Part shown: positions 57,866 through 64,000 of the stretch, in pieces
Position numbering within the stretch: position 1 is the stretch's first letter
Layout of the letters: the number at the start of each line of letters is the position of its first letter
Source of the DNA: Pseudorhizobium pelagicum
GTDB lineage: Bacteria; Pseudomonadota; Alphaproteobacteria; Rhizobiales; Rhizobiaceae
Direction: 5' to 3'
Assembly: GCA_000722615.1 (NCBI GenBank)
Contig: JOKI01000019.1
Location: forward strand, 53,985 to 117,984
DNA: 64,000 nt
Program-made: the position numbers and the translations under genes
Notes under the pieces: model-generated
Told to the model about the DNA's origin: nothing
Database searches by the model: none
The model's input: only the letters and a program-made list of their open reading frames with translations

Positions 57866-59998
57866 TTACTCGGCAGCTTCGCCTTCAGCCTTCTTGATTT
57901 CCTGGCCAGTGGCCTGGTCGACGACCTTCATGGACAGGCGAACCTTGCCACGCTCGTCGAAGCCCATCAGCTTGACCCAGACCTTGTCGCCTTCCTTGAC
58001 GACGTCCTGGGTCTTGGCAACCCGATCGGCCGCCAGCTGCGAGATGTGCACCAGACCGTCACGGGCACCGAAGAAGTTGACGAAGGCGCCGAAGTCGGCC
58101 GTCTTCACGACGGTGCCTTCGTAGATGGCGCCGACTTCCGGCTCGGCAACGATCGAGTGGATCCACTTGCGGGCCGCTTCGATCTCCTTGGCGGAGGACG
58201 ATGCGATCTTGATCGTGCCCTCGTCGTCGATGTTGATCTTGGCGCCGGTCTTCTCGACGATCTCGCGGATGACCTTGCCGCCGGAACCGATGACTTCACG
58301 GATCTTGTCGACCGGGATCTGCATGACTTCGATCCGCGGAGCGAATTCGCCCAGCTGGCCGCGGCTCTCGGTGATGGCGTTGGCCATTTCATCGAGGATG
58401 TACTTGCGGCCGCCCTGTGCCTGGCCGAGTGCGACCTTCATGATCTCTTCGGTGATCCCGGCGATCTTGATGTCCATCTGCAGCGAGGTGATGCCGTCAG
58501 CGGTGCCGGCAACCTTGAAGTCCATGTCGCCGAGGTGGTCTTCGTCGCCGAGGATGTCGGAGAGAACCGCAAAGCGCTCGCCTTCCAGGATGAGGCCCAT
58601 GGCAATGCCGGCAACCGGCTTGGCCAGCGGAACGCCGGCGTCCATCAGTGCAAGCGAGGTGCCGCAGACGGTTGCCATCGAGGACGAGCCGTTCGACTCG
58701 GTGATCTCGGAGACGACACGCAGCGTGTAGGGGAACTGCTCCGGCGTCGGCAGCATCGGACGGATTGCGCGCCAAGCGAGCTTGCCGTGACCGATTTCGC
58801 GGCGGCCCGGGGAGCCCATGCGGCCGGTTTCACCAACCGAATAGGGAGGGAAGTTGTAATGCAGAAGGAAGCGTTCCTTGTACATGCCCGTGAGCGAGTC
58901 GACATACTGCTCATCTTCGCCGGTGCCGAGCGTGGCGACGACGATCGCCTGCGTCTCGCCGCGTGTGAAGAGGGCCGAACCGTGGGTGCGCGGCAGGATG
59001 CCGACTTCCGAGACGATGGCGCGAACCGTTTCGAGGTCACGACCGTCGATGCGGCTCTTGGTGTCAAGGATGTTCCAGCGGACAATCTTCGCCTGCAGGT
59101 GCTTGAAGACGGCGCCGATGACTTCGCTCGGATACTTCGGCTCCTCGCCTTCCGGGAAGAAATGCGCCTTCACCTTCGCCTTGACGGCGTCGACGGCTGC
59201 ATAGCGCTCAGCCTTCTGCGTGTTCTTGTAGGCAGTGCGCAGTTCGGCTTCGAAATGCTGCAGCATTTCGGCTTCGAGAGCGGAATGATCTTCCGGCTCG
59301 AATTCGCGCGGCTCCTTGGCAGCCACTTCGGCGAGCTTGATGATCGCGTCGATGACCGGCTGGAAACCGCGGTGGCCGAACATGACGGCGCCGAGCATGA
59401 CGTCTTCGTTCAGTTCCTTGGCTTCCGATTCAACCATCAGGACCGCATCGCCGGTGCCGGCAACGACCAGGTCGAGGGTCGATTCATCCATCTCGTCGAG
59501 ATGCGGGTTGAGGACGTATTCGCCGTTGATGTAGCCAACCCGCGCGCCGCCGATCGGGCCCATGAAGGGAACGCCCGACAGGGTCAGCGCAGCCGAAGCG
59601 GCCACCATCGCCAGGACGTCCGGATCGTTCTCGAGGTCATGCTGGACGACGGTCACGACAACCTGCGTCTCATTCTTGTAGCCGTCGGGGAAGAGCGGGC
59701 GGATCGGACGGTCGATCAGGCGGGAAACCAGCGTTTCCTTTTCCGACGGACGGCCTTCGCGCTTGAAGTAGCCGCCCGGGATCTTGCCGGCGGCATAGGT
59801 CTTTTCCTGGTAGTTGACGGTCAGCGGGAAGAAGTCCTGGCCCGGCTTGGCGGACTTGGCCGACACGACGGTGGCCAGAACGACGGTTTCGCCATAGGTG
59901 GCGAGAACGGCGCCGTCAGCCTGACGAGCGATCTTGCCGGTTTCCAGCTTGAGCGGGCGGCCTGCCCACTCGATTTCAACGGAATGCGAATTGAACAT
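57866..59998 (-). CDS. pnp: Polyribonucleotide nucleotidyltransferase (PNPase)
   Basis: PNPase degrades RNA phosphorolytically from the 3' end and is part of the degradosome. The 710-aa product starts at [11 protein letters not shown] (AGAGGACA upstream); the longer open frame in front is not used. Two RNase PH halves are present (first: [20 protein letters not shown]; second: [13 protein letters not shown] and [18 protein letters not shown]), then KH and S1 domains. rpsO is upstream with a terminator-like hairpin between, as in E. coli. A long open frame on the opposite strand is a shadow. Confidence 0.97.
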   Translation of the reverse strand: MFNSHSVEIEWAGRPLKLETGKIARQADGAVLATYGETVVLATVVSAKSAKPGQDFFPLTVNYQEKTYAAGKIPGGYFKREGRPSEKETLVSRLIDRPIRPLFPDGYKNETQVVVTVVQHDLENDPDVLAMVAASAALTLSGVPFMGPIGGARVGYINGEYVLNPHLDEMDESTLDLVVAGTGDAVLMVESEAKELNEDVMLGAVMFGHRGFQPVIDAIIKLAEVAAKEPREFEPEDHSALEAEMLQHFEAELRTAYKNTQKAERYAAVDAVKAKVKAHFFPEGEEPKYPSEVIGAVFKHLQAKIVRWNILDTKSRIDGRDLETVRAIVSEVGILPRTHGSALFTRGETQAIVVATLGTGEDEQYVDSLTGMYKERFLLHYNFPPYSVGETGRMGSPGRREIGHGKLAWRAIRPMLPTPEQFPYTLRVVSEITESNGSSSMATVCGTSLALMDAGVPLAKPVAGIAMGLILEGERFAVLSDILGDEDHLGDMDFKVAGTADGITSLQMDIKIAGITEEIMKVALGQAQGGRKYILDEMANAITESRGQLGEFAPRIEVMQIPVDKIREVIGSGGKVIREIVEKTGAKINIDDEGTIKIASSSAKEIEAARKWIHSIVAEPEVGAIYEGTVVKTADFGAFVNFFGARDGLVHISQLAADRVAKTQDVVKEGDKVWVKLMGFDERGKVRLSMKVVDQATGQEIKKAEGEAAE

Positions 59999-60255
59999 AT
60001 CTTGTCCTCTAAAGCGCTGCCGATGCCACAGAGACGGCACGGCGCGCGGTGTTGACGCGACACGGGCAAGACAACGGGAGGCTTTCTGCAGATGGAGGCT
60101 CGGAGCGTCCATTCATCGGCGCCAGGCACGACCTGGCGAAAGCATCCGGCAATCCTGCCCCATGGCAGGTCAGCGGTTGATTTGGCGAAGCCGGCCCATC
60201 CGGTTCTCGCCAGTCGCGGCCTCTGGGGCCACCCTTCGGTCTCCCGAAGATTAAG

Positions 60256-60286
60256 AAAAGCGGGCGCCTTTTGAGGAGGCGCCCGC
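60256..60286 (-). terminator. Terminator/attenuator between rpsO and pnp
   Basis: The arms GCGGGCGCC (60260-60268) and its complement (60278-60286) form a 9-bp stem followed on the minus strand by TTTT. It lies 10 nt after the rpsO stop. The remaining 297-nt rpsO-pnp interval holds further GC-rich partial hairpins but no gene. Confidence 0.75.
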
Positions 60287-60295
60287 CAGAAATTG

Positions 60296-60565
60296 TTAGC
60301 GGCGAATACCGAGGCTACCAATCAGCTTGGTGTAACGGCCTTCGTCCTTCTTCTTCAGGTAGTCAAGAAGCGAGCGACGGCTGGAAACCATCGCGAGCAG
60401 GCCACGGCGGGAGTGGTTGTCCTTCTTGTGGCCCTTGAAGTGTTCGGTCAGGTTGTTGATGCGCTCGGTGAGGATCGCAACCTGGACTTCCGGCGAACCG
60501 GTGTCGCCTTCGACAGTTCCATATTCCTTGATCAGCGCGGTCTTGCGCTCAGCAGTAATCGACAT
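60296..60565 (-). CDS. rpsO: 30S ribosomal protein S15
   Basis: This is a small (89-aa) 30S protein with the expected helices ([49 protein letters not shown]). It starts with AAGAAAGGACC upstream of the ATG. In E. coli S15 represses its own mRNA leader; a 168-nt spacer to truB is present here. It belongs to the rbfA-truB-rpsO-pnp group. Confidence 0.97.
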   Translation of the reverse strand: MSITAERKTALIKEYGTVEGDTGSPEVQVAILTERINNLTEHFKGHKKDNHSRRGLLAMVSSRRSLLDYLKKKDEGRYTKLIGSLGIRR

Positions 60566-60733
60566 CGGAAGGTCCTTTCTTAATGAGGATCATTGGGTCG
60601 CCAAGGGCCGGGATGTCGTCCAGCCATGGCCGTGGAAGCAAAGAGAAATGCCAAGGGTTTACGGCCCGGGCATGCCATGCTGGCGCTGCCTATACTCCAT
60701 TAACCCCCGGAATGGAAGGGGGCCAGCGGCAGT

Positions 60734-61663
60734 TCAGCCGAAGACGCGTTTGGGGCGGAATTCGCCCTGGCCGATCTCGCCGATCGCAATCAGCCGTCCG
60801 CGCGCCGTCGCATAGGCATCGGCCTCCTCGAGCGGCGCATCGCGCCCGCGCACGATGATCGGATTGCCCATGCGCAGCCGATGCGCCTGATCGTCGGTGA
60901 TGGGAAGATGCGGCAGGCTGGAAAGCGCTTCCGCGGTGTCGATCAGATAGGCGTCGAGGGCTGCCAGGCGCTCTTCGCGGTCCTCGATCTCCTCGAGCGC
61001 CACGAGATCGGCGAGCGGCACCATGCGCTCTTCCGAAAAGGGCGCGACGAAGGTCCGGCGTAGCTCGGAAACATGGCCGTAGCAGCCGAGGTCGCGGCCG
61101 AAGTCGCGCGCCAGCGAACGGACATAGGTGCCCTTGCCGCATTCGACCTCGAACAGGGCGCGGTCCGTCTCCGCCTTCAGCAGGGTGATGCGATGGATCT
61201 CGACCTCGCGGGAGGGGATATCGACCGTCTCGCCATCGCGGGCCAGATCATAGGCGCGCTCGCCGGCAATCTTGATGGCCGAAAACTGCGGCGGCACCTG
61301 ATTGATCGTGCCGGTGTAATTGGGCAGGAGCGCGCTGATTTCCGCTTCCGTCGGGCGCTTGTCGGAGGTGAGCGTCGCTTCCCCCTCGAGATCGTCCGTC
61401 GAGCGCTCCTCGCCCCAGCTGACGGCGAATTCATAGACCTTGCGGCCATCCATCACGTAGGGAACGGTCTTGGTGGCATCGCCAAGCGCGATCGGCAGCA
61501 TGCCGGAGGCCAGCGGGTCGAGCGTCCCGGCATGACCACACTTCTGGGCATTGAACAGCCACTTGATCTTGGAGACGGCTTCCGTCGAGCCGAAGTCTTC
61601 GGGCTTGTCGAGGATCAGCCATCCCGAGACGGGGCGGCCCTTGGGTTTGCGCGGTTTGGACAT
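60734..61663 (-). CDS. truB: tRNA pseudouridine(55) synthase TruB
   Basis: TruB makes pseudouridine 55 in the T-loop of tRNAs. The 309-aa product has the catalytic Asp in [18 protein letters not shown], plus the conserved RKVYEF and [11 protein letters not shown]. It lies 9 nt after rbfA. The first conserved element, GWLILDKP, appears at about residue 15. Confidence 0.95.
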   Translation of the reverse strand: MSKPRKPKGRPVSGWLILDKPEDFGSTEAVSKIKWLFNAQKCGHAGTLDPLASGMLPIALGDATKTVPYVMDGRKVYEFAVSWGEERSTDDLEGEATLTSDKRPTEAEISALLPNYTGTINQVPPQFSAIKIAGERAYDLARDGETVDIPSREVEIHRITLLKAETDRALFEVECGKGTYVRSLARDFGRDLGCYGHVSELRRTFVAPFSEERMVPLADLVALEEIEDREERLAALDAYLIDTAEALSSLPHLPITDDQAHRLRMGNPIIVRGRDAPLEEADAYATARGRLIAIGEIGQGEFRPKRVFG

Positions 61664-61672
61664 CTTGTCTTC

Positions 61673-62083
61673 TTATTCTTCGTCTTCGGAGGCCGTCCCG
61701 TCGAGATCGCGTCGGACCTCGGGTGACCGCAGCAACTGGTCGATCTTCTGGTAGTTGTCGAAGCTGGTGTCGTCGCGGAAGCGGACCTCCGGCATGTACT
61801 TCATCTGCCGCAGCTGGCCGGAAAGCCGACCGCGGATGAACTTGGCATTCTTGTTCAAGGCTGCGATCACGGCTTTGTGATCCGGCATGCCCAGCGGCGT
61901 GACATAGGCGGTGGCGATCTTCAGGTCCGGGGACATGCGCACTTCGGAGACGGAGATGACCGTCTTTTCCAGCAGGTCGTCGCGAACCTCGCCGCGCTGC
62001 AGCACCTGCGTGATGGCGGCTCTTACCTGCTCGCCAACGCGAAGCATGCGCTGGGATGGCGCCGAGGAGGTGGCTTTGGTCAT
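61673..62083 (-). CDS. rbfA: 30S ribosome-binding factor RbfA
   Basis: RbfA assists maturation of the 16S 5' end. The 136-aa product starts at [19 protein letters not shown] with an AGAAGAGA site; the open frame extends 66 nt upstream but is not conserved. The KH-type core is seen in [13 protein letters not shown]. It heads the rbfA-truB-rpsO-pnp group on the minus strand, whereas infB, its usual upstream partner, is 49 kb away on the plus strand. Confidence 0.93.
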   Translation of the reverse strand: MTKATSSAPSQRMLRVGEQVRAAITQVLQRGEVRDDLLEKTVISVSEVRMSPDLKIATAYVTPLGMPDHKAVIAALNKNAKFIRGRLSGQLRQMKYMPEVRFRDDTSFDNYQKIDQLLRSPEVRRDLDGTASEDEE

Positions 62084-62500
62084 TGTAATTCTCTTCTGGA
62101 GCGATTTTCGCGGTGCCATGCCCAAGGGGCGGCACGACGCTCGTGTCAAGTAAAGGCGTCAATGACTCGTGCCGGGGCAAAGGTCAAGGACGGTCTGTCA
62201 TCCAAATGTCATTCCGCGGCGCAAAAGACATGCCTGGCTGCTCCTGTTTCTCCTGGCATCTTGACGACGGTCGGGAAATGGACAAGTAGAGCATCTTCTC
62301 CGTGCCGCAAATCGCGTGGATCAGAACATGGTGCCGGGCCCCTCTGGCGAGAGTTTTACGGCGCTCTCGCGATGTCGGTACCGCCTGCAATAAGCCGGCG
62401 GACTTTAACTCATGATATTCAATTCTCTGGTCTGCAGCAAAGCCGACAATGGCATTGCTGGATCCATCTCGTATCAGTCTTTCTCCCGGGAGGCACGGGC
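62084..62500. other. Intergenic region between rbfA and the DUF475 gene
   Basis: The 417-nt gap between the divergent rbfA and DUF475 genes holds no convincing gene, RNA or repeat. A weak minus-strand promoter for rbfA (TTGACC near 62190 with a poor -10) is possible. The part near 62400-62440 is AT-richer and probably carries the promoter of the plus-strand gene. This gap is a candidate inversion junction, because the normal infB-rbfA link is broken here. Confidence 0.4.
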
Positions 62501-63586
62501 ATGAGCCAGCCACAGTCCCACACCTCGATCTATGGCTACTTCAAATGGTCGTTCATCGTAACCGTCGTCGGCCTCCTGCTCGGGGCCGCTCTCGGATGGC
62601 AGTCCACCGGCACCATCGGCGGCATGCTGACGATCTTCTTCATCTGCGCCGTTCTGGCCGTCCTGGAAATCTCGCTGTCCTTCGACAACGCGATCGTCAA
62701 CGCCAACAAGCTGAAGGACATGACCCCCGTCTGGCAGCACCGCTTCCTGACCTGGGGCATCCTGATTGCCGTCTTCGGCATGCGGATCGTGTTCCCTCTG
62801 CTGATCGTTGTCGTTGCCGCGGGGATTGGCCCCGTCGATGCCATCGTGCTCGCAGCAAGCCGGCCGGAAGAATATGCCCGGATCATGAATGATGCGCATC
62901 TGCCCATCGCCGCCTTCGGCGGCACCTTCCTGATGATGGTCGGCCTCACCTATTTCTTCAATCACGAGAAGGACATCCACTGGATCTCCATCATCGAGAA
63001 GCACATGTCGCGATACTCGACCATCAAGGGTATCGAGATCGCCTTTGTCCTGCTTCTGGTCCTGCTCTTCTCCAGCATGCTTGAGGGCGAAGACGCAGAC
63101 ACGTTCGTGATGTCGGCGATCTACGGTCTTCTGACCTTCCTCGCCGTAGAGCTTGTCGGCGGCCTGCTGGACGCGTCCCAGAAAACCATGACGGAAGTGG
63201 CCCGCGGGGGCCTCGGCGCCTTCATCTACCTGGAGGTGCTGGACGCAAGCTTCTCCTTCGACGGCGTCATCGGCGCCTTCGCCCTGACGCAGAACCTGTT
63301 CGTGATCGCGATCGGTCTCGGAATCGGCGCCATGTACGTTCGGTCGATGACCATCATGCTGGTGGAGAAAGAGACGCTGACGCACTACCGCTACCTGGAG
63401 CATGGCGCCTTCTACGCCATCCTGATCCTGTCGGTGATCATGTACGTGCAGACGCTCTACCACATTCCGGAAGTCATCACTGGTCTTGGTGGCGCCACCC
63501 TGATCGGCATCTCGCTGTGGTCCTCGCTTCGCTACAACAAGCAGGAGCGACAAAGGGAAACTGATCTTGCCCGCGGCCAGATCTGA
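62501..63586 (+). CDS. DUF475 (TerC-like) integral membrane protein
   Basis: This 361-aa membrane protein has about nine helices and paired acidic motifs in membrane segments (EISLSFDNAIVNANKL and DASFSFDGVIGAFALT), the hallmark of TerC/DUF475 proteins, which have been linked to tellurite and metal-ion handling. The start at 62501 follows GGGAGG by several nt; a longer upstream frame is not conserved. The repeat of SFDN and SFDG in the two halves suggests internal symmetry. Confidence 0.9.
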   Translation: MSQPQSHTSIYGYFKWSFIVTVVGLLLGAALGWQSTGTIGGMLTIFFICAVLAVLEISLSFDNAIVNANKLKDMTPVWQHRFLTWGILIAVFGMRIVFPLLIVVVAAGIGPVDAIVLAASRPEEYARIMNDAHLPIAAFGGTFLMMVGLTYFFNHEKDIHWISIIEKHMSRYSTIKGIEIAFVLLLVLLFSSMLEGEDADTFVMSAIYGLLTFLAVELVGGLLDASQKTMTEVARGGLGAFIYLEVLDASFSFDGVIGAFALTQNLFVIAIGLGIGAMYVRSMTIMLVEKETLTHYRYLEHGAFYAILILSVIMYVQTLYHIPEVITGLGGATLIGISLWSSLRYNKQERQRETDLARGQI

Positions 63587-63608
63587 CGGCTATACGAATA
63601 GTTGACAA

Positions 63609-63636
63609 TAAGAAGGGGTCCGCGGGCCCCTTCTTA
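63609..63636 (+). terminator. Hairpin after the DUF475 gene
   Basis: The arms TAAGAAGGGG (63609-63618) and CCCCTTCTTA (63627-63636) are perfect complements with a short loop. No strong T run follows on the plus strand, so it may be a bidirectional or Rho-assisted terminator. Confidence 0.65.
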
Positions 63637-63719
63637 CTGTCCAGACTTGACAAACAATCTTCAAAAGCTTTGCTGATCTGAGACAGGTCTTGAGAAGCGA
63701 AGCCGGTCATGGAGGCTGG

Positions 63720-64000
63720 ATGCGTCGACTGAAACTGTTGTCTATGTCGTTTGCCTGCCTGCTCGCAGCGCTCGCCAGCGTATCGCTTCTGCTCCAGGAA
63801 ATCCGGGTGCTGTTTCAGCCGCAACGCGCCGAGGCCGGGTTCTACGACCACATCGTTTCGGGCGGAATGCAGTATGCGCCTTCCAGCTATTCCCGGAAAC
63901 TGGTGCTCGGCGACTGCAGCTTCGCTCTCCTCACCATTGCCCGTGCCGGCGGGGCCGAACAGCAATCGGCCCTGGCGCGGAGTTGCGAGCAGATCAGCCA
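63720..64000 (+). CDS. Partial gene: secreted or membrane-anchored protein
   Basis: The last 281 nt open a frame from ATG at 63720 (GGAGGCTGG upstream) to the window edge, with no stop: 93 codons seen. The N-terminus is a signal peptide or anchor (SMSFACLLAALASVSLLL), then RAEAGFYDHIVSGG and a Cys pair (GDC, RSC). It is too short to assign to a family and is truncated by the window, not by mutation. Confidence 0.6.
   Translation, partial: MRRLKLLSMSFACLLAALASVSLLLQEIRVLFQPQRAEAGFYDHIVSGGMQYAPSSYSRKLVLGDCSFALLTIARAGGAEQQSALARSCEQIS

Noticed and set aside
56975-60055. Very long open frame on the plus strand, antisense to pnp and rsmC
   Set aside because: It has no recognisable domain, its composition is a mirror of the pnp codons, and high-GC genes produce long antisense frames. 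pnp on the minus strand is certain.

Overview
The window is about 64 kb of a high-GC alphaproteobacterial chromosome, almost certainly from the Rhizobiaceae (Rhizobium/Agrobacterium/Ensifer/Shinella group). The evidence is a small SRP RNA next to dnaX, a CP4-like class II AroA, an Irr-type iron regulator beside fabA-fabB-fabI, a RIME-type intergenic palindrome, a multi-hairpin RNA with CCUCCUCCC loops, CtrA-like boxes and an EcfG/RpoE2-type promoter. Nearly all of it reads as core chromosome. I see no prophage, transposase, CRISPR array or defence island.

Layout. 0-6.6 kb: SRP RNA, dnaX-ybaB, a MOSC protein, recR, a lytic transglycosylase and an MFS exporter. 6.6-12.7 kb: rimP-nusA-ylxR-infB, with an attenuator-like hairpin in the leader. 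12.7-16.3 kb: kduD and exbB-exbD-tonB. 16.5-20.5 kb: an sRNA, rnd, and two uncharacterised genes each preceded by a CtrA-like box. 20.5-25.2 kb: aroA-cmk-rpsA (minus), an acidic FYDLN protein and tRNA-Ala(GGC), followed by a lower-GC ClpP-like periplasmic protein abutting the tRNA. 27.6-37.9 kb: a divergent amino-sugar locus. One arm is murQ and a sugar ABC transporter with an oxidoreductase; the other is a BadF kinase, a GntR regulator, a SIS deaminase and nagA. A near-perfect 21-bp inverted repeat lies at the two divergent starts. 37.9-45.0 kb: a TctDE-type two-component system, a DUF1993 protein, a stand-alone binding protein and tctCBA. 45-52.3 kb: glutaminase, catalase, a small CxxCxGxG protein and several membrane or redox proteins. 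52.3-57.8 kb: irr, fabA-fabB-fabI, an EEP nuclease-like protein and rsmC. 57.9-62.1 kb: pnp, rpsO, truB and rbfA (minus). 62.5 kb to the end: a DUF475/TerC membrane protein and a truncated secreted protein.

How the parts work together. The amino-sugar genes encode a plausible complete route for scavenged peptidoglycan or chitin sugars: uptake, phosphorylation, lactyl-ether cleavage, deacetylation and deamination. The tct region looks like a sensed carboxylate uptake system with an 11-bp triple repeat as candidate regulator site. The translation operon that is usually rimP-nusA-infB-rbfA-truB-rpsO-pnp is broken here: infB ends in a strong terminator, and rbfA-truB-rpsO-pnp lie 49 kb away on the other strand. 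The simplest explanation is an inversion. The most unusual single features are the three-hairpin sRNA, the paired 21-bp operators, the TctD-type tandem repeats, the Gly at residue 100 of a CP4-like AroA, and the structured leader before the 558-aa unknown gene.
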